DNA of 64,000 nt from Blattamonas nauphoetae (lineage: Eukaryota > Preaxostyla > Oxymonadida). Position numbers and translations under genes: made by a program. Below are positions 10,661-21,802 of the stretch, one piece after another; positions within the stretch are counted from its first letter, which is position 1, and each line of letters opens with the position of its first letter. The notes beneath the pieces are model-generated. The model searched no databases. It saw only the letters and a program-made list of their open reading frames with translations, and had not been told where the DNA came from. The stretch spans positions 124,001 to 188,000 of the forward strand of contig JARBJD010000115.1 in assembly GCA_033064195.1 (NCBI GenBank), in the 5' to 3' direction.

Positions 10661-12107
10661 TAGGCTTGTCTGACCGGCACTGACCGGTCAGTTTTTACCG
10701 AAAAGTACTGACGGTCACTGACCGGAGAAATTGCGGAACCCACAATAGAGATTTACTATTTCTCCGAAGTGGAATCTGTTGAAACTGAAAAGTGAATCAA
10801 TGACATGAATATCCATGCGCTGTCTTCATATATTCAACAAGTGAATTCTTATCACTTCAATAATGCCGTTTCACTCTTCGTTTTGGACATTGATTGCCAG
10901 ATCAGTGAAATAAAACAGTTATGGGCAGTTGATCAGACTCGATCATCCTCTCTCACTGATGACGTTTTCACGATAAGTCCTACATTCATTGAGTGAACCT
11001 TGCATCGAATGAACCTTGATTCAGTATGTATTTCATTGTCAATTGAGTTCAATTTCTAGAATGGGATGGGCATTCCATATTTGAAGATCTGGAAGTTGTT
11101 GAAAAACAAAATACCATTCATTCAACCATTTCGGATCGAAATCGAAAGGAAAGGCGGCTATATCGGCATTTCTGCTGTGCAGACAGACATAAAAGTGAAC
11201 TCGCTGAACAACGAACAGAGGTCTCGTTCGTCTCTGCTGACGTCTAGGCAGAGAACGATTTCTCCATGGGCATCAAGTCACACCTTCCACCCCACAACAC
11301 CCACAGTTGATTCAGCAAATGTGTGTCCACGTTCTTCACTCATCTGTTCCACTTCTCCCCTTCCTAAATCTCAACCTCGATATGCATTGCCTGCTCAATC
11401 TCGTTTTCGTTCAATCGACAATGCTGTGTCAAGCATGGACTCAGGTTCATCCAACGAGTCGTGACTTTCTCTGCAGACTCCCCCCGGCCTTTTCCAGCAC
11501 ATCATGGGGCTTGTTCTCCCTTATTTAACTGTTGTCTCAAATATTGAGGGAAGTCATGCGCTCCATTATCTTCTCTCGTCGTTCACCTTTCAAGCCACTC
11601 TGCCTGTTGCAGAGCAATTGATATCCATGAGTCCTGCCGAGGAATTGGACGAACACGGCCCTCCGATCTTTCCGATGCTGACCAAGATCGCGACTCAACC
11701 CCACCTCGCAAAACTGTAGAGCATGTTTCGAACAGCTCCGATGAGGACTGTTGATACTGCTGCCGTGGTGGGCAGAGGTGATGGAATGGAAGTGACACCA
11801 CCCGGATGAGGAGAGAAGAGTTAGCACAACTTCTATCTGCTTCAGAACAGGTTCCACCAGTGAGTAAGTAATGAAGAATGCATTTTTATTATCGTTTAGT
11901 GTTGTTTTTTTCATGATTGTGTCAAATGAATTCACACACATTTCATCATCTTGTTTCATGTTTCAATACGGAAATCTGGATCTGAATATCAGCAATCTTG
12001 TCGATATATCGTTCATAGCAAGCAATTTCCGAACCAGTTGAGATCTGACCCTTAGATGAAGTAGCAACTGACACTGACCGGCACATTTGGCTGGTCAGAC
12101 AAGCCTA
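10661..12107. mobile_element. Non-autonomous hAT-type element nested in a hAT element
   Basis: The inverted ends are TAGGCTTGTCTGACC..., and the 8-bp duplication CTCCAATT lies at 10653-10660 and 12108-12115. Both flanks belong to the outer hAT element, so this insertion is younger. It has the same orientation as the outer element. The interior has a coding-like stretch at about 11060-11250 (charged, e.g. DRNRKERRLYRHFCC in one frame) and another at 11504-11719 that I cannot identify. These may be further captured host exons. No transposase is seen. Confidence 0.88.
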
Positions 12108-12312
12108 CTCCAATTGAATTATTATCACTACCATCCAATCGTATCATTCTTATTTTTTGACATTTTAGACTCGGACGCATTTTAAAACAGTTATGGGTAG
12201 AAATGTGACTTGTGGGGAGATCAACTCTCTCAACTTCACATTCCCATAGAAGACAGTGAACCTGTCCATTCAGAGAGGTGTGTCTGTATCTTCGTTGGGG
12301 AGAAGAAGATCG

Positions 12313-13521
12313 TCAAGAAGAAGTGTCTGTTTCGGTCATGTTTACGGCCATCTGCCAAGGCACAATGTTCGCGTCGTGCTCCAGCTCAGTGAGCACAATG
12401 ACGAAGTCACTTTTGTCGGTGGACTCGATCCAGTGGCGCATCGTTGGGATGATGAACGAATTGACGATTGTGTTGATGCTGTCTGTGGTCCTGCTCGTGA
12501 AAACAACGTCCCGATCCTTCTCGGCTCCCACAAAGCGAGCAATGGACTTCCGAGCACCTTCGTTTTCCCGCATGGCCTCCTCACTCAGATGGTGCACAGC
12601 ACGGTGCACATTCCCGTTTTGAAACTTGTCGAAGTGGCTGAGGCGGTCGAGCACAGTTGTGGAGCGGGGTGTTGTCGCTGCGTTGTCGAGGTAGACGACG
12701 GGGCGGTTGGTGAGTGGGTGGATGATGGCTGGGAACTCCTTCAGCGTGGTGGCTGTGTCGAATGGCGAGGCTGGTTCTTTGTCCGGGTCGAACGTAAAGG
12801 CGTGGAGCTTGCGAGCTTGGAGTCTCTTCTCCTGCTCGGCCTTTTCGATGAACTTCTGTGCTGCCTCTACTTTGAGGTGTTTGAGATGGAGAGTGACACT
12901 CAAGTCGAATGAGGCGATAAAGAGCGACTGGATGAAGGATGGCAGACGCGCCTTCTCGCCGTGTCGCTTGGCTGTCAACGTGTATCCCAGAACGATCTTC
13001 GACAGCACATCGTCGCTGAACGCTTTGACAAGAATGGCCAGGGCTTCCATGTCGCCGATGCCGCGGGTGCCGAAGTAGAAGAGGGGTGACTTGTCGAGCT
13101 CTCCGCAGGTCGCTCCGTGGTTGCACTCGACGTCCTCGTTTTCGATGATGAGGCTGGGGATGGAACTGACTTTCGGTCTGCAGCTGGTGTTTGGAGTGAG
13201 GAGAAGGAGGGAGTTGGAGAGCTGGTTGGCAATCGAACGAGGAGCGTTGCGGTGGATGATGATGGAGCCTTTGAAGGACGACGAGGTCTGCTCGGATGGA
13301 GTGGTGTCGTTCAAGTAATGACGGACTAGATCGTCCTGTGAGAGAGGAGGCAGGTTGTCGACTTGGCTGTCAGTCACAACTGTGCGCATCAACTGGTCCG
13401 ACTCGCAGTTCTTGACGAGATGGAGCATGTTGACAGTTTCAGTCCCAACCTGTCCTCGTCGTGCTCCGACAAGTGTCAGACTATGACAAGAAACTGTTGT
13501 AAGCTGAGTGAAAATCGTCAT
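12313..13521 (-). pseudogene. sufDSU (fragment): SufD-SufS fusion fragment (SUF Fe-S cluster assembly)
   Basis: The 402-codon uninterrupted frame holds the SufD core and C-terminus: residues about 83-110 GSIIIHRNAPRSIANQ...LLLL, and about 128-155 ENEDVECNHGATCGELD then FYFGTRGI. A charged linker at about 215-250 leads into the SufS N-terminus: 275-284 VVYLDNAATTP, 303-316 GNVHRAVHHLSEEA, 341-350 FTSRTTDSIN, 380-390 LEHDANIVPWQ. The frame ends there. The SufS PLP lysine, the catalytic cysteine, the whole SufU part and the start of SufD are therefore missing. The usual EHHAN His is Asp. SufDSU fusions replace mitochondrial Fe-S assembly in oxymonads. This piece lies wholly inside the hAT element at 10479-14045, so it is a captured fragment, probably recent because it is still open. 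Confidence 0.88.
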
Positions 13522-14608
13522 GTGTCTTGTGAGAATTGGATTATCTATCCAAGATAGCTCATCTTACCCCAATTGTTGGTTAGGATGTAAATGTCCTTTT
13601 CGATCTGTCAGATTAAGAAAGAAAGTAGTACCTACCGGTTCTGACATGAGTTACGGAACTTTGTTTTGTAGATTGTGTTCGGATCAGTCTGATGTCCAAT
13701 AGATCACATGATTGAAAGAGATGGTCAAAATGTGGAACGATATTAATCTAAAAGACAGTAAAAATAACAGAAAAGTCAGACAGTCACTAGGATTATTGTT
13801 TCTTTGTCTCATATGCGAAGATATCTCGATAGTGTGGAGAGGAAAGGTCCGTTGAATACTGAAGCCGCATCGGACGAGTAGATAACGAGCCCAAACTGTT
13901 TCAGTAAGTTAATCTTGACATAAATATTGACTAATTTGCCCGCTTCTTGCTCATAGCATGTGATTTAACGATCAAATGAGATCCGACCCTTTGAAGAATT
14001 CTGGAGTGACACTGACCGGCACTTTTGGCCGGTCAGCCATGCCTACGCCATAATCACCAACGAGGACAAGCTTGAAAGTAGGAAGAGTATTGCCTTGTTC
14101 AGTCATGAGTTGTCGCGTAGCTTACCGATCGAACCGATATCCTTTTTGGATCAGTCTGGAGAAAAGAATCTCTTTATTCGCTTTGAAACTTCGATAACCA
14201 CTTGAATCAATTTTCACATATCCAAAATGCAGAATATCATGACACACTCACCCGAAAACGTGCTTTTTTCCCCCACATTTCAAATATCACACTTCATCAC
14301 CATCTGTGAAGTCGTTTGCTCATTATTTTGTGGTTTTTGTGCTCTTTGATGACAGAGTCTCATCCTTCTTCTCCACGCCCATCTATCCTCCGGAAGGATC
14401 ATTCAACAGCTCGTCATGTCAAAACTCCGCTCCTCTCAGTCCAATTGCCATGATTTCTCTCCTCCTTTTCCCCTCTTTTCATCGCGTCACCCTCTGTCAG
14501 TGCTGGTATCCCGCTCAATATCCAACAAATCACTTCAATTCGCCTCCACTGAATGTTCCACAGTTTTCTGGGTTCTCATGCCCATGTAACCAATACATAA
14601 CACCTTCA

Positions 14609-15143
14609 ATGATGTTCACACCTCTTTCCGCACCCCTCCCAGGCGATTCATTCTTCTCCGTGTTGGAAGCACCGCTTCATTATGAACCACGCCTTGACGA
14701 GTTCGCAAACACTCTCCATAACAATACTTTTGCTGGTCTCTCACGGGAAAGAGTTGATCTTCTCCTCCAACAATATTCAGGTGTGCAATTATCCATTCTC
14801 TTCATGTTTTCCTTCAGATTCTGTAAACAAATACAACGACCTCAGAGCACTTCAATCTGATCCATCACAAACCAACGCACATCCGGACATCGATGGTCAA
14901 GTTGATGATGCTTGGAGCAGTATTATCCTCCATGAGCTCTTCATCCAATCCCTCGGAACACATCAGAAGCCGTTGGCTCTGACACAGTATCTTATGCCAA
15001 GACAATTCAAAAATGGCAAAGCATTTGAAGATTCATTGACAAGAGCAAGCATTCAACCTGAGAAAGAGGGTTGGGTTGCGGCTGTGTACGACGACAAATC
15101 GGATCGGATCATTGTCGGATTTATCCCAAACAATGAAATGTAG
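14609..15143 (+). CDS. Unidentified protein with faint Fe/Mn superoxide-dismutase resemblance (two exons)
   Basis: The frame opens at 14306, but a plausible start is ATG 14609. A 37-nt GT-AG intron (14781-14817) joins QQYS to DSVNKYNDLRALQSD. The joined protein (about 165 residues) ends at TAG 15143. Its layout (APLHYEPRLDEF, then LSRERVDLLLQQYSDSVNKYN, then DDAWSSIILHELF, then EGWVAAVYDDKSDRI) loosely follows the helix and AW...GW pattern of Fe/Mn superoxide dismutases. The metal-binding His and Asp residues are absent. Coding-like sequence continues past the stop to about 15310. It could be a degenerate SOD-fold protein or something unrelated; I would not name it. Confidence 0.4.
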
Positions 15144-15309
15144 AATCTGCAAAAGTTCGTAATTGTGGGCTCGCAATCCAGCACCAACATTCTGAAAAAT
15201 TCCAGCACTACTGACTCACTGAAACATGAACTTACAGCGATGCTCAAGACTGACCTTGATTCTACTCCAACATGGTTGCCTTCTGGCTTTAGAGATCGCA
15301 CTCTCACTG

Positions 15310-16156
15310 TTTAGCCATCTCTACACTCACCTGAAGTCGCTGCGGTGTTCTCGATCACACCCCAAACCACCAAACACCATCAAACTCTCATGATTGCTCG
15401 GGGCGAACGTTCCAATCCAGTGATCGACTTCCTCTCAGATTTCACCTCAAATCGCTGGATTGCTCTTGTTACTGGTGCAATTGAACAATGAAGAATCAGC
15501 GAAGGTTCCTTCTTGTGGGTTCGCAATCCAGCACCTGCTTAACGATTATTCCGGCACGACGAACTCTTTCAACATGATCATTCTCACTCTGCCTACATCT
15601 CCCCACTCGACTCTGCTCAGTGGATCCACTATAACAACGCAAGGACACAGTTGTCTGCATGTGGCCTCGGAACGCTCAAATTGGACCTGGTCTGGTTCTC
15701 GAGGATGACCATCACCAGAGTGTTGTGACTCGTTAGGCGATGGTTCTCCTTGAGAACCAGACCAGGTCCAATTTGAACGTTTCGTGATCACAAGCAAACA
15801 ACTGGCATTCGGTGTCGAGGAAGCCAAGCACAAGTATTCTCTCCGCAGCATCATCGTCCACAAAGGTTTGTCTCTCTTCTTCTTCAGTCTCCAGGCGACT
15901 CGGTCTCGCACGGCCATTACGAAGCATACTCTCAGCTACCCAACTCTGCTCAGTGGATCCACTGCAACGACGCAAGGACACAGATGGTGTGCGTGTTTTT
16001 TTGTCATTTGTCCAGATGAATCGTGACGAGATACTGGCGAAGCCTGAAGTTCAGAAGAACTGCTACCTGGTCTTTCCGGAACCGCCTTCCAGTCCCATCT
16101 TCAGTTTTCCCATTATTTCAGTTCCATGTGTCGCGAATGAGGGTTGCTCTGCATGA
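15310..16156 (+). pseudogene. Relics of a ubiquitin carboxyl-terminal hydrolase (USP, C19) catalytic end, duplicated
   Basis: At about 15830-15985 the frame reads KYSLRSIIVHKG. Across a possible very short intron (about 15867-15895, GT-AG) it continues as DSVSHGHYEAYSQLPNSAQW then IHCNDARTQ. This is the His-box end of USP peptidases (VHxG...GHYxAY...W...ND), which cleave ubiquitin from proteins. A second decayed copy at 15595-15660 reads DSAQWIHYNNARTQ. The two are 40-bp direct repeats (15611-15650 and 15944-15983). The N-terminal Cys box is not seen. Stops and frame changes around 15490 and 15540 suggest the locus is broken and rearranged. Confidence 0.45.
15671..15780. repeat. Imperfect palindrome with arms of about 42 bp
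   Basis: Arms at 15671-15711 and 15739-15780 are inverted copies containing AATTGGACCTGGTCTGGTTC, with a spacer of about 27 bp. The palindrome sits between the two direct repeats of the USP-like relic. It therefore probably arose from a local inverted duplication rather than from a transposon; no target duplication is seen. Confidence 0.7.
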
Positions 16157-16770
16157 GAGTCATGGGCACGCCTGTCTCTGTTGGAGGGACTGCTGCCAGT
16201 GTTGTCTTCTTTACCAACCCTGATAGCAGTCACTCCCTCAGAAACTGGTGTGTTCATGACCACCATGCATAGCATGCCTTCCGCTACGGCAATCAGAATC
16301 AACACGTCCACGGGAGGACAACCAAGAAGAGGGCACATGTCAGCTGGTCCGTGACCGAGACTTGAGTTGTGGAGACTGTTTCTGACGAAGTGCGAGCGAG
16401 TGCTGCCTCACTTTTACCATCAGAGAGAGCTGACTGATGTGCTGTCTGAGGCGGAAGAAAGGACAGGTCCGGTCTGAGTGAGAAAAGTTCTTTCCAGAGC
16501 GAGTTGGAGAATAACATCATTATCAACCGTTTTCTTCCCTCTTCATCTTTGTCATTTTCTGTGTAATCTCTTTGACAAAGAAAATCCAAACAGAAGGGAC
16601 AGTGGAATACGTGCTACAAAACTGAAAACTATTCAACAAAACAAAGATAGACGGTAAATAACTAAAAAATAAGAAAAATTGCGATCTCCTCGTGAGAGGA
16701 TACAAATATTGAAATACGAATGCCCGTATTTCAAAATAAAGAGTGATATTGAGGGCCGTGCGGCAGTTGT
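15984..16770. other. No supported gene
   Basis: 16020-16520 contains GC-balanced sequence with short frames on both strands (e.g. 16063-16338) but no recognisable domain. 16520-16770 is AT-rich and is likely the 3' flank of the TMC-like gene that ends at 16771. Confidence 0.4.
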
Positions 16771-19700
16771 TTATTCCTGCCCCGGCTCTCCTAGTTCCCC
16801 AACATCATGTTCTTCTTCACCAGCATACTCGGCATCGTTCATCATCGCTTTTTTCTCTTCTGCTGGGATGGTGTTCCCAAACAGGACATCGTCGTCGATG
16901 AAATGTTTGTCATACAAGCGAACCAGGTTCCGTTTTGCGATTCTCGTTGCTGCGATCTTGTTTTGTTTGATTTCGTCGACGATGCGTGTGAGTCGTTGTC
17001 TGATCAGCAGATGTTCGCGACTGTGTTCTTCGAGATGTTCGTAATTGCGTTTGTCCATCTCCGCCTCTTCCTCGCTAAACACTTGATGGGTTGTGATCAT
17101 CAGGTAATCCAGATTTGGGATTAACGTGTCCATTTTCTCGTGTTTGCTGAGGTTCTCGAGGACGGTTGTGGCAGCCTCGACGATCTTTGCTCTTCCCTGA
17201 TCGATTGGAGGGTAGGATGTCAACATTGATGGAAGAAGGTCAATTTCTTTCTCGTCGGAAGAGACTGGAAGGAGTTCCAACAGTTTCTCACTCTCCTCGT
17301 TGTTTGTCATCAAGAGGTTCAGCCAAGTGAGGCCAGTAACGAACAGTAAGATGAAGAGCATGATGCAAGCAACGATGGTGACGATTCCAATCACAGTCTG
17401 CGACACTGAAACCGCTTTTTGGGCCTGCGCAAGAATATCGTTCGTCAACTGATTCAACCCACTCCGCAAATCGTAGCGACATGCCGATCCGATGTAGCGA
17501 GGAACAGGATGAAGGTCGGTGTATGTTTGGAAGTTGTCGATTTCCATCACCCAAACATAAAATCTGAGTTGGGAAATCAGAGAAGAGAGCCCCGCGACTG
17601 GGAAGTCTACGTTGAAGATTCTGTTCGCGACGAGACAATTGTGTTTCTCGCTCTCCTCTGCCAAGCATTCAGATTCCTGCAGAAGGTTCTTTTCGTTCTC
17701 TTCTGTTGAAAGACGACTAACATGAATGACGTCGTAGTAATCATCATCTGTGTGAGCATATTGTGATTCGCCAAAATGGGTGAGCGAGTGAATTTGTTGG
17801 AAATAATTCGAAGCGCCGTCCAAGAGTGTATAGAGGAACGTCTTATTGTGTGAAAGATGCTCAAATCCTTTGAAAACAGGGTTTGTGGAACGTGGGAATG
17901 TGATGTTGGGATCGGTTGGAGTGAGATTGGCATAATCGAACACAATACGAAGATTCAGAAACTCAACGAGAGCAAGCACAGATGTTCGCATTCCACTGAG
18001 CGTGATGTTGATGTTCGTTGTCTTGTATTGATTCACCAGAACTGTCACAACAACTCCAAGAGTAGCAACCAGAGCCAGTCCAAGCAGCAGGTTGATCAGA
18101 ATCGACAGGACGATGCCTCTGGACAGGGGGGAAGGTAGGTTCTTGTGCATGTCGATCAAGTTGTTGATATCTGTGTCCATCTTCTCGTCCCATTTCTCCC
18201 AGAGGCGAGGAGAGCTGCGTGCTCATCTTTCAGGCGCGCGGCCTCGTCCTCTCGCTTCTGCTTCTCCTCCGCTTTTTTCTGTTCCTCTTCCTCTTTCTCC
18301 TTTTTCTTCTTTTCCTCTTCCTTCTTCTTCTTTAGCTGGGCCTTCTTTTGCTGATCAACTGACAACGAGTTTCCAACTCCATACGGCTTGAAAGGAACCA
18401 GTCCGCCAGGAGTTGGAGACAAGGGAGTCAATCCCGGGTTCATCGTCATCGAACGCGGAAGCTGATAAAGAGATGTCGACGACATGATCCCATTTCCCAT
18501 CATCTGTGGAGATTGGCTCGTTGGGATCAGAAGCGACTGTGTCGACGCTGAATTCCCCATCGGTTGGAGCCCGATTGAGAGGGATTGGTGGATCCCCATG
18601 GCGCCAGCTGCTTGTGAGTTTGCGGGTGTGATTCCAATTGGAAGGACTTGCGAATTCGAGTGAGTGATTCCCATCGGAAGTACTTGCGAATTCGAGTGAG
18701 TGATTCCCATCGGAAGTACTTGCGAATTCGAGTGAGTGATTCCCATCTGATAAGCTTGAGAATTTGTCGGTGTGATTCCCATTCCCATCGGGATGAGTTG
18801 GGAGTTCGTGCGTGTGATCCCGATCATCCCATGCTGTGATGTCGTCTGTCCTGGAGTATTGTTGAGAAGAGGGTGTTGGAGGAGAGGAGAGAACATGCGT
18901 GGAGATTGTGGCGAACGGAGATCTGTCATCGAATAATTTCCCATCACAACAGAATTCGCGGCTGACGACAGAGGGCTCTGCATTGGAGGCAGTCCCAGAT
19001 CAGAAAGAGTGATTGGCGATTGAGGTGATGTTTGGTCAAGTCCTTTGTAATTCGTGATCTCAGCGATCATTCCTTCTTCTCTTGTCTTGTCCTGGCTTGC
19101 ATCAGATTCCTTTTCTTCGGGAAACAGATTCTCTTCGTCAAAGCATGTGTCTCGGTCTGTTTGTGCTTCTGATTTTTCGTCCTGCGATTCATCCACACTC
19201 ATTGTGAGTGTCCCTGTTCCTGTTTCATCACTTCCCTGTGAAATCAACCTTCGAATCACTCCTTGCAGTTTCGGCTTCGGAACTTCGAGTAAGTCCATCA
19301 GTGCTGATCTTCGTGTTCTTATCATGTTGATTGTGAACATGAAATACACAAAAGCGAGCGCCCCAGCCACAACAGTTGCTGAACCAAGCAGAGATGCAAG
19401 ATAAATCGTAAGTAATTGTTCAGCAGAATCCGTTGTTTCGTCCATATAAGCAAAAATAGCTCGCTTGAGTGCATTCATGATTCCCTGGACTGGGTTAGCG
19501 ATCAAGAACAGCATATCGCGATCAAAAGTTGGGTATTCCACAGTTAATCGCCCTGGCGTTTTTGATTCAATAAGGGTACTAAATGCCATTTCTCGAGTCT
19601 TCTGTGCAAGGGACGAGAGGGCCTCCACAAGTGTTGTTGTGGATTTTGTTTGGCTTTCCACCATTGGTTGTGGTTGGATCGCGTTGACGTCAGGAAATAG

Positions 19701-21802
19701 TGTCATATGCGTATTAACCTCCATATGAAGCTGAAAATCGTATACATCAACGTCTGGTGTAATCCAAGGATCGATAAATGACGTCAGATCATAAATTTCA
19801 TGTGTCAGCCTTGTGATGAATTCCGCGCATTCGTTCAGTTCTTGTCGTACCATATTCTCTTGCATCACGGACGGAGTTTTATCATCAGCAGGCAATTCAT
19901 AGTGAAACCCAAATTGGAGGTCGTGGACCATGAACATTAATGCAAATGTGGAGGATCTGCCTGTGTATTCCGAGAGACGTGTGATCTCTCGCAAAGTGCT
20001 TAGATCGTTGCTGTATGTGGTTGCTGTGAGTTCATATATGATTAAGACAACAACTAGGGCAATGATGAACAATAGGTGGATCACGACGAGAAGGGAGCAG
20101 ATCACTTTCTTGAGTGATTTCAAACTACGACCTCCACCACCCCCACCGAGTTCTGTGACAATGGCATCGCTTCTCTTCTTCTTCTTCTTTCTCTTCTTCC
20201 TTCTGTCTGAGATTCCACTCGCCCCACTAACACGGCTAGCTTTTTCGTCCTGTTGTGCGTTGGGATCCATCGGTTGGAGGGCTGCTTGTGGGTCGGTTCC
20301 ACCACTCGCTGATGGGACAGAAACAGTAGAATCTTCCTCAATTTGATCAGCGCGTTGGAGAATGATATCGGCCATGTCCTCGTCGTTGTAAATGTCCAAC
20401 AGCAAAGCAGCGTACTGTCTGAGCAGCTGTGTCGATTGTGGATGAGTGTTGAGCATTTCTTCGTAAATCTTCCGGGCTTTGGCTTCGTTGTCCACAATCA
20501 TGTGGAGAAGTGTTGGGATCACATTCAGTTTTGGTTTTGGGGCAGTCATGTTGGAGAAGAAGTCGCGCATCGCATTTTTGGCAGTTTCGTGCATCTCCTC
20601 CGCTTTGCTCATCTGAATTTGGAATTGGGCGTTCGCCATTTCGTTTCCCATTCCGCCTCTGTTCGATTGTTCTTTCGTCTGGCAGAACAGAAGAAAACGG
20701 AGCGGCCATTTCGGGTTGGACATTCGGGCAGTCTTATAAACACTTTGGGCCTTCACTTGATTCTTTCTGAAGTGGGTCAAGAAGTTCGCGTAGTGAAATT
20801 GGAGATCGGCTTTCGTGCGATGTCGCTTCAGAGCGTTTGAGTATATCATATCCACATAATTCATGTATTCAAACGTCTTGAATTGTTTCTGTTGAAGAAA
20901 GCGAACAGCGGGTTCCACCAACTTGTAGTTTTTCATTTTGGGGAGGCGGTTGTTGGACGGATCGTCTGGATCCGCCAGAGGGAGTCCGTCTGCTGTAAGA
21001 AGGTAGCGGGATGCCGTTCTCATCGCGACAATCTTGTAGAAGAGGATAGAAAGTCCAACTGTTGCTCCGACTCCGACAACGGCGAGGACGATTGTCAGAA
21101 TTAGTTGGATGGTGGCAGCGTTGGGTGTCTTGATTAAACCACCAATGAGGTAGGCAAGTTCCAGAAAGGCACGTACACAACCGAATAAGGTCCATTGGAT
21201 GATTGTCAGTACGTTCCCGCTGAAATGATAATATGGTTGTGTGATCACAACCCAAGTAATCAGAAGGGCCGCAACACCACAAGTAACGACGAACCGCCAG
21301 AATGGCCAGTCAATCAGCATCCGCATGGCAAAGATCACTCCAAAACGCAAGACGACCTGGGCGAGTTGGAAATCGAATGTGGGCATCGAAAATAGGCCGC
21401 CGTACTTCGGATTGTGCTGATGAATCAAAAGATGGTACATTAGAGCCATGACAAAGAAGATCACGAGGAAGAGGATTGACATGGCAAGTCCAACAGCGGC
21501 TGGGATCGGATCGGATCCGAAACACTGATCTGTGGTTGTTCGGAAGTAGAAGGTGTTGTTCTGACCTTTGTAACAATCAAATTGAGATATAGCAAGGCTG
21601 ACAAGGGGGATGAACAGAATAGTCATAAATAACTCAAAAACGCCACGGAGGAACCTGATCAACCATGGCTGTTTGGCGTTGATGACAGTGGATAGAAGAA
21701 AGAAAAGAGTGCCGTATCTCGGGCAGAGAAGTGGTCCTGATTCAAACTGTGGAACTGTCCTGTTGAACCAACAGACGAAACGCTTTTGCTATCGTCTGAC
21801 AT
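16771..21802 (-). CDS. TMC-like (TmcB/TmcC family) multi-pass membrane protein with TPR-like repeats
   Basis: A likely start is ATG 21802 (MSDDSKSVSSVGSTGQF, then ALFSFFYPL). The gene continues in the frame 21662-18156 (1168 codons) and then 18180-16771 (469 codons). Both joins need the same one-base shift, near 21665 and 18195, giving about 1650 residues. Several membrane helices lie in the first 230 residues, followed by helical TPR/HAT-like repeats (YVDMIYSNALKRHRTKADLQ). Next come two helices around a loop, a Ser/Asn/Gln-rich region with 12-residue repeats, a Lys/Glu-rich coil, and two more helices flanking a loop of about 230 residues. An acidic tail ends the protein. The family (Dictyostelium tiny macrocysts proteins) is abundant in some protists; the role is probably signalling. 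The shifts may be assembly indels or real. Confidence 0.7.
18610..18800. repeat. 36-bp tandem repeats encoding a 12-residue unit
   Basis: Within the TMC-like gene, a 36-bp unit (containing ACTTGCGAATTCGAGTGAGT on the plus strand) is repeated about three times almost perfectly, with more divergent copies on both sides. It encodes MGITHSNSQVLP-type repeats in a low-complexity cytoplasmic-looking region. Copy number may vary between strains. Confidence 0.75.

Larger units (their letters stand above)
10479..14045. mobile_element. Non-autonomous hAT-type element carrying a SufD-SufS fragment
   Basis: The inverted ends are TAGGCATGGCTGACCGGC, and the 8-bp duplication CGCCATAA lies at 10471-10478 and 14046-14053. 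The subterminal sequence matches the element at 1969-5158 in reverse orientation, including the CTGACCGG clusters and the block CGAAAAGTACTGACGGTCAC. The 3567-bp length includes a second, nested hAT element (10661-12107); without it the unit is about 2.1 kb. Its cargo is a 402-codon SUF gene fragment on the minus strand. No transposase is seen. It is inserted in the Ran coding exon, within the P-loop codons. Confidence 0.9.
9200..14106 (-). pseudogene. RAN: Ran-type small GTPase, split by nested transposons, 3' end lost
   Basis: ATG is at 14106. Coding runs 14106-14046, resumes at 10470-10428 and then 9564-9542, with transposons between. A 53-nt GT-AG intron follows (9541-9489), then exon 2 from 9488. 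Reading across each insertion with one target copy kept gives exactly 42 codons plus one base before the intron. The P-loop is GDYGVGKS, followed by FVHRHCFGEF, then [17 protein letters not shown] (DxxG switch II), [25 protein letters not shown]... and GNKVD (NKxD). These are Ran hallmarks; Ran is the nuclear transport GTPase. The sequence stops matching after [14 protein letters not shown], and the last third of a Ran protein is not seen. Gln of the usual AGQE is His here. It is probably a dead extra copy. Confidence 0.78.
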
